NCBI GenBank assembly: GCA_023382135.1
Contig: JAMCQK010000040.1
Location: 1-9,395 of the forward strand
Direction: 5' to 3'
Source of the DNA: Deinococcus sp.
GTDB taxonomy: Bacteria; Deinococcota; Deinococci; Deinococcales; Thermaceae
DNA length: 9,395 bases
The notes under the pieces were generated by a model. The model searched no databases. It was not told the origin of the DNA and saw only the letters and a list, made by a program, of their open reading frames with translations. Position numbers and translations under genes: made by a program. Below, one piece after another: positions 1 to 5,953 of this stretch (position 1 is its first letter; each line of letters begins with the position of its first letter).

Positions 1-1
1 A

Positions 2-970
2 CCCGAGAAGCTGGACTGGAACAGCCTCCCTAAATTCGAGCCGGGCAGCAAGCTGGCCACCCGCGCGGCGAGCGGCAATGTGCTCGATTTTCTTGCTGGG
101 CTGCTGCCGGAACTCACCGGCGGCTCCGCAGATCTGACCCCTTCTAACAACACCAAGGCGGCGGGCATGGAAGACTTCTCGTCCGAACTCCCCACCGGGC
201 GTTACATCCGCTACGGCGTGCGCGAGCACGCCATGGGCGCAGTCCTAAACGGGCTCAATCTGCACGGGGGTTTTCGGGCCTACGGGGGCACATTCTTGGT
301 TTTCTCCGACTACATGCGGCCCGCTGTAAGGCTTGCCGCCCTGATGGGAACGCCCAGCATTTTTGTCTGGACCCATGATTCGATTGCTCTGGGCGAAGAC
401 GGGCCCACACACCAGCCGGTCGAGCATCTGATGGGCCTGCGGGCCATACCCAATTTGTGGGTGGTGCGTCCCGCAGACGCTACCGAGACAGCAGCGGCCT
501 GGAGAATAGCGCTCGAGCGAAGCGACGGCCCCACGGCTATAGTGCTTACCCGCCAGGCTTTGCCGGTGCTTTCGCAAGTGAAAGCCGGTGCTGTTGTAAA
601 GGGAGGGTATGTCCTTGCTGACGTAGATAATCCGCGGGCGGTGATTGTGGCTAGTGGAAGTGAGTTGGTGGTAGGCCTCGAGGCCCAGTTATTGCTGGCC
701 CAACAGGGAATCCACGTGCGCGTGGTGAGCCTTCCCTGCTGGGAAGCTTTTGAAGCCCAGCCGGAAACGTATCGGGATTTTGTACTGCCCAACTCGCTGC
801 CCACGGTGGCCGTTGAGGCCGGCACCAGCCTGGGTTGGGAGCGTTACGCCGACCGAATAATTGGTATCGACCGTTTTGGAGCGAGTGCTCCTTACCCCAC
901 TATCTACCACAACCTCGGGTTCACACCGGATCGCGTGGTCGCCGAGATCAAGGCTCTATTGGGGGTTTAG
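2..970 (+). CDS. tkt: Transketolase, C-terminal half (5' end outside window)
   Basis: Thiamine-diphosphate enzyme that moves two-carbon ketol units between sugar phosphates; in the CBB cycle it makes xylulose-5-P, erythrose-4-P and ribose-5-P. The frame is open from base 2 and reads PEKLDWNSLPKF..., so the gene enters from the left; the GTG at 80 is an internal Val, not a start. Visible family signatures include GGSADLTPSNNTK, the pyrimidine-domain block YGVREHAMG with the Glu that activates thiamine diphosphate, FLVFSDYMRPAVRLAALM, THDSIALGEDGPTHQPVEH and RPADATE. A C-terminal transketolase domain follows (VIVASGSEL, VSLPCWEAFEAQ, GIDRFGASAP). The 322 residues seen are about half of the usual ~650-670. 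It stops at TAG 968-970, one base before cbbY, so the two are almost certainly co-transcribed. Linkage to CBB genes suggests a dedicated cbbT-type copy, which is inference. Confidence 0.96.
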   Translation, partial: PEKLDWNSLPKFEPGSKLATRAASGNVLDFLAGLLPELTGGSADLTPSNNTKAAGMEDFSSELPTGRYIRYGVREHAMGAVLNGLNLHGGFRAYGGTFLVFSDYMRPAVRLAALMGTPSIFVWTHDSIALGEDGPTHQPVEHLMGLRAIPNLWVVRPADATETAAAWRIALERSDGPTAIVLTRQALPVLSQVKAGAVVKGGYVLADVDNPRAVIVASGSELVVGLEAQLLLAQQGIHVRVVSLPCWEAFEAQPETYRDFVLPNSLPTVAVEAGTSLGWERYADRIIGIDRFGASAPYPTIYHNLGFTPDRVVAEIKALLGV

Positions 971-971
971 T

Positions 972-1751
972 GTGCTCAAGGCTTTGATATTCGACCTAGA
1001 CGGCACAATGGCCGAGACCGAACGCGACGGCCACCGCCTCGCGTTCAACCGGGCCTTTGCCGAAGCTGGCCTGGACATCGAATGGGACGAGGAAACCTAC
1101 AGCCGGCTGCTCTGGGTGAGCGGCGGCAAGGAACGCATCGGCTATTTCCTGCGGAACTGTCCCACCTGTCCCAAGCTGCTGGATAGCCAAATTGCTTCTT
1201 TACACCGCCGCAAAACCGAGATCTACACCCAGATGGTGGCCCGCGGAGAAGTTGTGTGGCGGCCCGGTGTGTTGCGTCTTATTCATGAGGCCCGCAGAGC
1301 CGGGCTTTTACTCGGCATTGCCACTACCACAACCCCAGACAACATTGTGGCGCTATTGGAAAATGTGGACCCCAGCCTGCCCAGTTGGTTCATCGTCGTG
1401 GTATCGGGCGAGATGGTGAAGCGCAAGAAACCCGCCCCGGACGCTTACCTGCGCGTACTCCAAGGGCTTGGTGTGGAGCCCGGCGAGGCCGTAGCTTTCG
1501 AAGATACCCAGAACGGTTTGATGGCGGCGCAAGCAGCGGGGATTGCTACCGTAATCACCCCCAGCTACTACTCCAAAGAGCACGACTTCTCCGGCGCGCT
1601 CGCGGTGGTGGACCACCTGGGTGAACCGGATAACCCCGCAGTGGTGCTGCAGGGGCACCAGGCAGGAGAGTCTTTGGTGGTCAACCTTGACCGGCTGCGG
1701 AGTTGGCTTTCAGTACGCATCAACAATACCGACCGCCCGTCGTATCGCTAG
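972..1751 (+). CDS. cbbY: CbbY-type HAD phosphatase (xylulose-1,5-bisphosphate phosphatase)
   Basis: Predicted cytosolic HAD-superfamily sugar-phosphatase of 259 aa. Characterised red-type CbbY proteins dephosphorylate xylulose-1,5-bisphosphate, an inhibitory RuBisCO side product. Motif I is FDLDGTMAETE (nucleophile Asp8, acid/base Asp10), followed by HRLAFNRAF, which is typical of CbbY. Motif II is the Thr run at 118-121, motif III is KRKKPAPDAY (Lys152/153), and motif IV is FEDTQNGLMAAQAAG (Glu177, Asp178). The start is taken as GTG 972, one base after the transketolase stop, with GGGGG at 961-965 as a possible ribosome binding site. The frame is open further upstream but lies inside tkt and lacks family homology there. 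The C-terminal ~10 residues (RINNTDRPSYR) look like an unstructured tail. A general HAD phosphatase of the PGMB/GPH group is the alternative, but the motif pattern and the RuBisCO neighbourhood favour CbbY. Confidence 0.93.
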   Translation: MLKALIFDLDGTMAETERDGHRLAFNRAFAEAGLDIEWDEETYSRLLWVSGGKERIGYFLRNCPTCPKLLDSQIASLHRRKTEIYTQMVARGEVVWRPGVLRLIHEARRAGLLLGIATTTTPDNIVALLENVDPSLPSWFIVVVSGEMVKRKKPAPDAYLRVLQGLGVEPGEAVAFEDTQNGLMAAQAAGIATVITPSYYSKEHDFSGALAVVDHLGEPDNPAVVLQGHQAGESLVVNLDRLRSWLSVRINNTDRPSYR

Positions 1752-1978
1752 GGCGGGGGATGGGCTTAAAGGTGATGCCCCAGCGAACACCGGGGCAAGC
1801 GTTGCTCTGTTATCCCGTTATCAGGCTTTGTCAACTAGGGAGCTATGTGCTCCGCTTAATCCAGCCAACTAACCTGCAGGTTGTTTTTGGCAGGGAGGCC
1901 AAGCTGCTCTTGAAGCAGATGGCGCTTAGTTGCCACCACCAGATACATCTGGTCCCTGCGGGGCCGTGGTTGCCAGAT
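1752..1978. other. Convergent intergenic spacer between cbbY and cbbR
   Basis: This 227-base stretch lies between the stop of cbbY (+) and the stop of cbbR (-) and is visibly less GC-rich than the flanking genes. It holds three small inverted repeats: TGCCCC 1776-1781 with GGGGCA 1792-1797; the palindrome AACCTGCAGGTT 1871-1882, followed by GTTTTT; and a 16-base element at 1938-1953. The 1871-1890 element is the best, though weak, candidate for a + strand terminator. A 30-codon - strand frame (1948-1856) starts with ATG but has no ribosome binding site or recognised relative. I see no convincing gene. Confidence 0.6.
1938..1953. repeat. Perfect 7-bp inverted repeat downstream of cbbR
   Basis: ACCAGAT-AC-ATCTGGT is a perfect palindrome apart from its 2-base centre. 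As RNA it would fold as a 6-bp stem with a 4-base loop. It sits 26 bases beyond the cbbR stop codon, where a - strand terminator would be expected, but no T-tract follows on either strand, so a terminator role is only possible. A protein-binding site is an alternative. Confidence 0.45.
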
Positions 1979-2887
1979 TTATGAACTCAGCAATTTGATT
2001 AAAGCCTCGGCGGCTGGGTTGCCCACCTGCTCGGGGTGCACCAGCCAGAAGATGCGGCGAAGCTCGCCATCTTTGAGCTTGACCCGAAGGGCTTTCAGGT
2101 TCCCCACCTTCAGATTTGGGCGGACTACCACACTCGAGACAATCCCTACTCCCGCCCCTTCCAGCACCAGCCGTTTGGTGACCTCGTGGTTGTCGGTGTA
2201 AATGGCGGGGTTGAGCTCGAGGCCCGCGTGCTCGAAGGCGCGCTCCAGAACCCTCCAGGTTACGGCCCCTGGCTCGCGCACGATCAGCGGCTCCTTCACC
2301 AGCCAGGAGGGCGGGATCTCCTCTCGCTTAGCCCAAGGGTGCTTGGGCGGGACAATCACCACCAACTCGTCTTCGTAAAAAAGATGTCTGCGGTAGCCGT
2401 CCACGTGCTCAATTCCCTCCACCACCGCGAACTCGATTTCGCCCCGAAAAAGCCGCTCGATCAGCCGTTCAGACTTTCCGCTGTAGCAGCTCATGCGGAC
2501 CTTGGGGTGCCCCTGGTGAAATTTCGCCAGAAACTTTGGCAAGACGTAGACGGCCATTGTGGTCGAGGCTCCGTACTCAACGTGACCCCGCTCGCTACGA
2601 CCCAAGGCCCTAGCAGTTGCGGAAAAATTTTCCAGCGACTGGAGTACCCGGCGGGCTTCGGGCAGCAAGGCCTGGCCGTACCGGGTCAGCACCAGCGTGC
2701 GTCCCCTACGCTCAAACAGGGGCTGTCCGAGCTGCTCCTCCAAGGTGCGCAGGTGCTGGCTGACTGCTGGCTGGCTCATTCCCAAAGCCAGGGCGGCCTT
2801 GCCGGCCCCGTTTTCCGTGACCACGGCCAGAAACACCTCCAAGGCAGCTGGGGTGGGATTCGAGCCTCGGTTCTGTGGCGCAAACAT
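1979..2887 (-). CDS. cbbR: LysR-type transcriptional regulator, CbbR
   Basis: 302-residue LysR-family DNA-binding protein that probably senses a CBB metabolite and activates the divergent glpX-cbbLSX-prk operon. The N-terminal winged helix-turn-helix spans about residues 13-70, with the hallmark AALALGMSQPAVSQHLRTLE and EEQLGQPLFERRGR. A linker helix follows, then a periplasmic-binding-protein-like effector domain from about residue 103 (GHVEYGASTTMAVYVLPKFLAKF, VVEGIEHVDGY, LIVREPGAVTWRVLERAF, LVLEGAGVGIVSSVVV). The length is typical. The ATG at 2887-2885 is the only plausible start before the DNA-binding domain. It has no Shine-Dalgarno sequence and lies 11 bases after a good -10 box, so a nearly leaderless mRNA is likely. 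The CbbR name rests on its position back-to-back with the RuBisCO operon; sequence alone proves only the LysR family. Confidence 0.92.
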   Translation of the reverse strand: MFAPQNRGSNPTPAALEVFLAVVTENGAGKAALALGMSQPAVSQHLRTLEEQLGQPLFERRGRTLVLTRYGQALLPEARRVLQSLENFSATARALGRSERGHVEYGASTTMAVYVLPKFLAKFHQGHPKVRMSCYSGKSERLIERLFRGEIEFAVVEGIEHVDGYRRHLFYEDELVVIVPPKHPWAKREEIPPSWLVKEPLIVREPGAVTWRVLERAFEHAGLELNPAIYTDNHEVTKRLVLEGAGVGIVSSVVVRPNLKVGNLKALRVKLKDGELRRIFWLVHPEQVGNPAAEALIKLLSS

Positions 2888-2907
2888 AAGTAATGCTTAT
2901 CATAAGC
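2886..2907. promoter_or_regulatory. Predicted CbbR (LysR-type) operator
   Basis: Three alternating half-sites sit in 22 bases: ATAAG 2886-2890, CTTAT 2896-2900 and ATAAG 2902-2906. Bases 2887-2899 (TAAGTAATGCTTA) match the LysR T-N11-A rule and the TNA-N7-TNA consensus described for CbbR exactly. The second arm also forms GCTTAT-C-ATAAGC (2895-2907). The element overlaps the cbbR start codon and its -10 box, so bound CbbR should repress its own gene while activating glpX on the other strand. The motif is seen directly; binding is inference. Confidence 0.7.
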
Positions 2908-2927
2908 CGCCATTTGAATCGTTGCAA
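2899..2927 (-). promoter_or_regulatory. cbbR promoter
   Basis: On the - strand, TTGCAA (2927-2922) and TATGAT (2904-2899) form a sigma70-like -35/-10 pair with an ideal 17-base spacer. The -10 box ends 11 bases before the cbbR ATG, predicting a leader of only a few bases. The -10 lies inside the operator half-sites, which fits negative autoregulation. Confidence 0.65.
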
Positions 2928-2930
2928 TGA

Positions 2931-2936
2931 TATGGT
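2931..2936 (+). promoter_or_regulatory. Candidate -10 box of the glpX-cbb operon
   Basis: TATGGT is the best -10-like hexamer facing glpX. There is no recognisable -35 at 17-18 bases upstream (CGCCAT or CCGCCA), as expected for a promoter needing a LysR activator. Transcription would begin near 2943, leaving a ~14-base leader before the ATG at 2957. The hexamer match is modest and could be chance. Confidence 0.35.
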
Positions 2937-2956
2937 CTCGCGACTACCTTGGTTCC

Positions 2957-3946
2957 ATGTTCGAGACCAAGCTGCCTACCCGAAACCTTTCGCTGGATCT
3001 GCTGAGGGCCACCGAAGCGGCTGCGCTGGGCTCGGCGCGCTGGGCGGGACTTGGGGACAAGAATTCCGGCGACGAGGCTGCGGTAAGCGCCATGCGGCTG
3101 CTGCTCAATACCGCACCCATGCGGGGCCGGGTGCTGATCGGTGAAGGCGAAAAAGACCGCGCGCCCATGCTTTATAACGGCGAGACCGTGGGCGCCGGCC
3201 AGGGCCCCGAGATTGACCTGGCGATAGACCCGGTGGAGGGCACCAGGCTGCTGGCCTACGGGCGGCCGGGAGCAATTAGCGTGGTGGCCGCCGCGCCCAA
3301 AGGAACCTTGTTCAACCCAGGGCCGGCTTTCTACGCCGCTAAGTTGGTGGTGGGCCTCGAGGCCCGCGAAGCCATTGACTTAAAAGCCGGCGTGGCCGCT
3401 AACCTGCGCGAAATTGCCAAGGCCCTGAAAAAAGAAGTCCGCCAACTTACAGTCTTCGTACTGGATAAGCCGCGCCACAACGCGCTGATCGACCAAATCC
3501 GTACCGCCGGCGCCCGCATTAGCCTGCACACCGACGGCGACGTGGCGGGAGCTCTGGCGGCGGTTTTGCCGGGTACCGGCATTGACGTGCTGATGGGCAC
3601 CGGGGGGACGCCCGAAGGCGTGATCTCCGCCGTGGCGGTGCGTGCTTTGGGCGGCGGAATGCAGATGCGGCTCGACCCGCAGTACCAGGAAGAACTCTCA
3701 AACGTGACCCACGCTGGCTACGACACAAAGCGGGTCTACACCCTGGAGGAGCTCTGCGCCGACGACGACATTCACTTCGCCGCCACCGGCATTACCGATG
3801 GATCCTTCTTGCAAGGGGTGCGCTACACACCGTCGGGGGCCATCACTCACAGCCTGGTGATCCGGGGCGAGACCCGTACCCTGCGACTGGTCGAGGCTCA
3901 CCACCACCTGGATAAGCTGCGGGCCATCAGCCCGGTCACTTACTGA
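2957..3946 (+). CDS. glpX: Class II fructose-1,6-bisphosphatase (GlpX type), possibly also acting on sedoheptulose-1,7-bisphosphate
   Basis: Hydrolyses fructose-1,6-bisphosphate in the regeneration arm of the CBB cycle. Cyanobacterial members of this class also hydrolyse sedoheptulose-1,7-bisphosphate, and no separate SBPase is seen here. The 329-aa product carries the class II metal and substrate blocks: GLGDKNSGDEAAVSAMR (Asp34), IGEGEKDRAPMLYNGE (Glu63, Glu65), DLAIDPVEGTRLL (Asp91, Glu94) and MGTGGTPEGVISAVAVRALGG. The end (EAHHHLDKLR) is also family-typical. I chose ATG 2957 because homology begins right after it (LDLLRATEAAALGSARW) and because the candidate -10 lies between it and the in-frame ATG at 2927, which would add ten residues (MIWSRDYLGS). 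Neither start has a good Shine-Dalgarno site. It is the first gene of the operon, 18 bases before cbbL. Confidence 0.93.
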   Translation: MFETKLPTRNLSLDLLRATEAAALGSARWAGLGDKNSGDEAAVSAMRLLLNTAPMRGRVLIGEGEKDRAPMLYNGETVGAGQGPEIDLAIDPVEGTRLLAYGRPGAISVVAAAPKGTLFNPGPAFYAAKLVVGLEAREAIDLKAGVAANLREIAKALKKEVRQLTVFVLDKPRHNALIDQIRTAGARISLHTDGDVAGALAAVLPGTGIDVLMGTGGTPEGVISAVAVRALGGGMQMRLDPQYQEELSNVTHAGYDTKRVYTLEELCADDDIHFAATGITDGSFLQGVRYTPSGAITHSLVIRGETRTLRLVEAHHHLDKLRAISPVTY

Positions 3947-3953
3947 CACTAAA

Positions 3954-3958
3954 GGAGG
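3954..3958 (+). promoter_or_regulatory. Strong ribosome binding site of cbbL
   Basis: GGAGG within AAAGGAGGAAGG, 6 bases before the ATG at 3965. It is among the best Shine-Dalgarno sequences in the window and in clear contrast with the poor site of glpX, consistent with high RuBisCO synthesis. Confidence 0.85.
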
Positions 3959-3964
3959 AAGGTC

Positions 3965-5416
3965 ATGAGCAAAAGTTATGCGGGCAGCAAGGGCAGGTAC
4001 GCCAAGGCCGGGGTACAGGAGTACCGCGACATGGGCTACTGGCAGCCCGACTACAAACCCAAGGATACCGATACCCTGGCCCTGTTTCGCATCACCCCAC
4101 AGCCCGGCATTGACCCCGTAGAGGCCGCGGCCGCGGTAGCGGGGGAGTCCAGCACCGCCACCTGGACGGTGGTCTGGACCGACCGGCTTACCACCCTCGA
4201 GCGCTACCAGGCCAAGGCCTACAAGGTCGAGCCGGTGCCCGGCAACCCCGAGCAGTACTTCGCCTATATCGCCTACGACCTGGCGCTCTTTGAGGAAGGC
4301 AGTATTGCCAACATGACCTCCTCGATCATCGGGAACGTCTTTGGCTTCAAGGCTTTGAAGGCGCTCCGGCTCGAGGACCTGCGGGTGCCAGCGGCATACC
4401 TCAAAAGCTTCCTGGGGGCTCCGCACGGCATTCCCGTGGAGCGCGACATGCTGGGCAAGTACGGGCGCCCTCTGCTGGGGGCTACGGTCAAGCCCAAACT
4501 GGGCCTCTCCGGGCGCAACTACGGGCGGGTGGTCTACGAGGGCTTGGCTGGTGGGCTGGACTTCACCAAGGACGACGAGAACATCAACTCGCAGGCCTTC
4601 ATGCGCTGGCGGGACCGCTTCCTCTTCGCCCAGGAAGCGGTGATGAAGGCCGAGGAGATGACCGGCGAGCGCAAGGGCCACTACATGAACGTGACGGCCG
4701 CCGACATGGAAGCTGTGTACGAGCGCGCCGAGTTCGCCAGGGAGATCGGCTCCATCATCATCATGGCCGACCTGACCATGGGTTACACCGCGCTCCAGTC
4801 GCTTTCCAAGTGGTGCCACAAGAACGGAATGATCCTGCACCTGCACCGCGCCGGCCACGCCACCTTCACCCGCCAGAAAAACCATGGCGTCTCCTTCCGG
4901 GTAATTGCCAAGTGGATGCGCATGCTGGGTGTGGACCACATCCATGCGGGAACCGCGGTAGGCAAGCTTGAGGGCGACCCCAACCTGGTGCAGGGCTACT
5001 ATGACATCCTGCGCCAGCAGCACAACTACCCTAACCCGGTGCGGGGCATCTTCTTGGAGCAGGACTGGGGCTACTTGCCCGCGGTGATGCCGGTGGCTTC
5101 CGGGGGGATTCATGCCGGCCAGATGCACCAGCTCCTCACCCTCTTCGGCGACGACGTGGTCTTGCAGTTTGGTGGGGGCACCATCGGCCACCCCATGGGC
5201 ATCCAGGCCGGGGCCACAGCCAACCGGGTGGCTCTGGAGGCCATGGTCAAGGCCCGCAATGAGGGCAGGGACATCATGAGCGAAGGTCCGGAAATCCTTA
5301 AGAAAGCCGCTGCCTACTCCCCCGCGCTGGCCGCTGCCCTCGAGACCTGGAAGGATGTGGCCTTCGATTTCACCTCCACCGACACCCCGGATGCCCTGCC
5401 CACGCCCACTGCCTGA
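3965..5416 (+). CDS. cbbL: RuBisCO large subunit, Form I red type (IC/ID-like)
   Basis: Carboxylates (or oxygenates) ribulose-1,5-bisphosphate, yielding two 3-phosphoglycerates; the catalytic subunit of the L8S8 enzyme. The 483-aa protein is full length. All catalytic motifs are visible: Lys176/Lys178 in ATVKPKLGLSG, carbamylated Lys202 with metal ligands Asp204 and Glu205 in GGLDFTKDDENINSQ, HRAGHATFTRQKNHG (His294, Arg295), loop 6 Lys334 in GTAVGKLEGD, Ser379 in PVASGGIHAGQ, and the phosphate loop QFGGGTIGHP (401-410). Red-type character shows in ITPQPGIDPVEAAAAVAGESSTATWT, GTAVGKLEGD, and the C-terminal tail DFTSTDTPD..., the kind of tail CbbX grips. Start ATG 3965 has a strong ribosome binding site. 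It ends at TGA 5414-5416, 10 bases before cbbS. I am sure of the family and fairly sure of the red-type subgroup; IC versus ID needs a tree. Confidence 0.98.
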   Translation: MSKSYAGSKGRYAKAGVQEYRDMGYWQPDYKPKDTDTLALFRITPQPGIDPVEAAAAVAGESSTATWTVVWTDRLTTLERYQAKAYKVEPVPGNPEQYFAYIAYDLALFEEGSIANMTSSIIGNVFGFKALKALRLEDLRVPAAYLKSFLGAPHGIPVERDMLGKYGRPLLGATVKPKLGLSGRNYGRVVYEGLAGGLDFTKDDENINSQAFMRWRDRFLFAQEAVMKAEEMTGERKGHYMNVTAADMEAVYERAEFAREIGSIIIMADLTMGYTALQSLSKWCHKNGMILHLHRAGHATFTRQKNHGVSFRVIAKWMRMLGVDHIHAGTAVGKLEGDPNLVQGYYDILRQQHNYPNPVRGIFLEQDWGYLPAVMPVASGGIHAGQMHQLLTLFGDDVVLQFGGGTIGHPMGIQAGATANRVALEAMVKARNEGRDIMSEGPEILKKAAAYSPALAAALETWKDVAFDFTSTDTPDALPTPTA

Positions 5417-5426
5417 GGAGGAGACC

Positions 5427-5852
5427 ATGCGCATCACTCAAGGAACGTTCTCGTACTTGCCCGACCTCACCAATGAGGAGATCCGGCTTCAGATCGAGTA
5501 CATCATCAAGAATGGCTGGGCCGTTTCGGTGGAGTACACCGACGACCCAAGCCCCTACAACACCTACTGGAACATGTGGGGCCTGCCGATGTTCGACCTC
5601 ACCGACCCGGCGGCGGCCATGTTCGAGTTCCATAAGTGCCGTGAGGCTTTCCCCAACCACTACCTCCGTATCAATGGTTTTGATCCCAGCCCCATGTGGC
5701 AGGCCCAGCGGGTCTCCTTTATCGTCCACCGCCCCCCTGAGGAGCCCGGCTTCCGCCTGCACCGCGCGGTGTACAGCGATGGACGCAGGATCCACTACAC
5801 CCTCGAGCCCTACGTCACCCAGCGTCCGTCGGGGGACCGTTACCAGCAGTAA
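5427..5852 (+). CDS. cbbS: RuBisCO small subunit, red type
   Basis: Caps the L8 core to form the L8S8 holoenzyme. The 141-aa product starts MRITQGTFSYLPDLT and contains EIRLQIEYIIKNGWAVSVEYTDD, NTYWNMWGLPMFDLTD and CREAFPNHYLRINGFD, all typical of red-type small subunits. The C-terminal extension (RIHYTLEPYVTQRPSGDRY) corresponds to the extra beta-hairpin that lines the central channel in red-type enzymes and is absent from green-type ones. Start ATG 5427 is preceded by GGAGGAG (5417-5423), which begins directly after the cbbL stop, so translation is probably coupled. An in-frame upstream extension to 5355 lies inside cbbL and has no homology. A terminator-like hairpin follows within ten bases of the stop. 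Confidence 0.97.
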   Translation: MRITQGTFSYLPDLTNEEIRLQIEYIIKNGWAVSVEYTDDPSPYNTYWNMWGLPMFDLTDPAAAMFEFHKCREAFPNHYLRINGFDPSPMWQAQRVSFIVHRPPEEPGFRLHRAVYSDGRRIHYTLEPYVTQRPSGDRYQQ

Positions 5853-5859
5853 GCCCCCC

Positions 5860-5890
5860 GGCCCCGGCTCCAGCAGGGCGGGCCCTTTTT
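5860..5890 (+). terminator. Terminator-like hairpin (attenuator) after cbbS
   Basis: GGCCC 5860-5864 pairs with GGGCC 5880-5884. The loop can pair further, with bulges, around an AGCA tetraloop. A T5 tract (5886-5890) follows after one C. It lies seven bases beyond the cbbS stop and inside the operon, so it is more likely a partial terminator that reduces cbbX-prk transcription than a full stop. The perfect stem is only 5 bp, so strength is uncertain. Confidence 0.5.
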
Positions 5891-5895
5891 CTACC

Positions 5896-5925
5896 GGCTG
5901 AGCTGTAGGGGCGCAAGGCTCAGCC
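5896..5925 (+). repeat. 8-bp perfect stem-loop in the cbbS-cbbX spacer
   Basis: GGCTGAGC 5896-5903 is the exact reverse complement of GCTCAGCC 5918-5925, with a 14-base loop. It lies between the terminator-like hairpin and the cbbX ribosome binding site GGAGG (5941-5945). It could protect the 5' end of a processed cbbX-prk mRNA, modulate readthrough, or be a binding site. The repeat is directly seen; the role is inference. Confidence 0.6.
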
Positions 5926-5953
5926 TGGGACTCCCTAAACGGAGGTAGAACCC

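Noticed and set aside
1776..1797. TGCCCC/GGGGCA inverted repeat after cbbY as an intrinsic terminator
   Set aside because: Only 6 bp with a 10-base loop and no T-tract downstream; kept only as a note in the spacer.
1703..1984. 93-codon + strand frame after cbbY
   Set aside because: Begins inside cbbY in another frame, has no ribosome binding site and no recognisable protein features; the spacer is better described as non-coding.
2036..2893. 285-codon + strand frame opposite cbbR
   Set aside because: Antisense of a full-length LysR regulator; low-complexity composition and no ribosome binding site.
3698..5437. Long open frame (579 codons) on the - strand opposite cbbL
   Set aside because: It is the antisense of a textbook RuBisCO large subunit; His/Gly/Val-rich composition with no family motif is what the antisense of a GC-biased gene gives.
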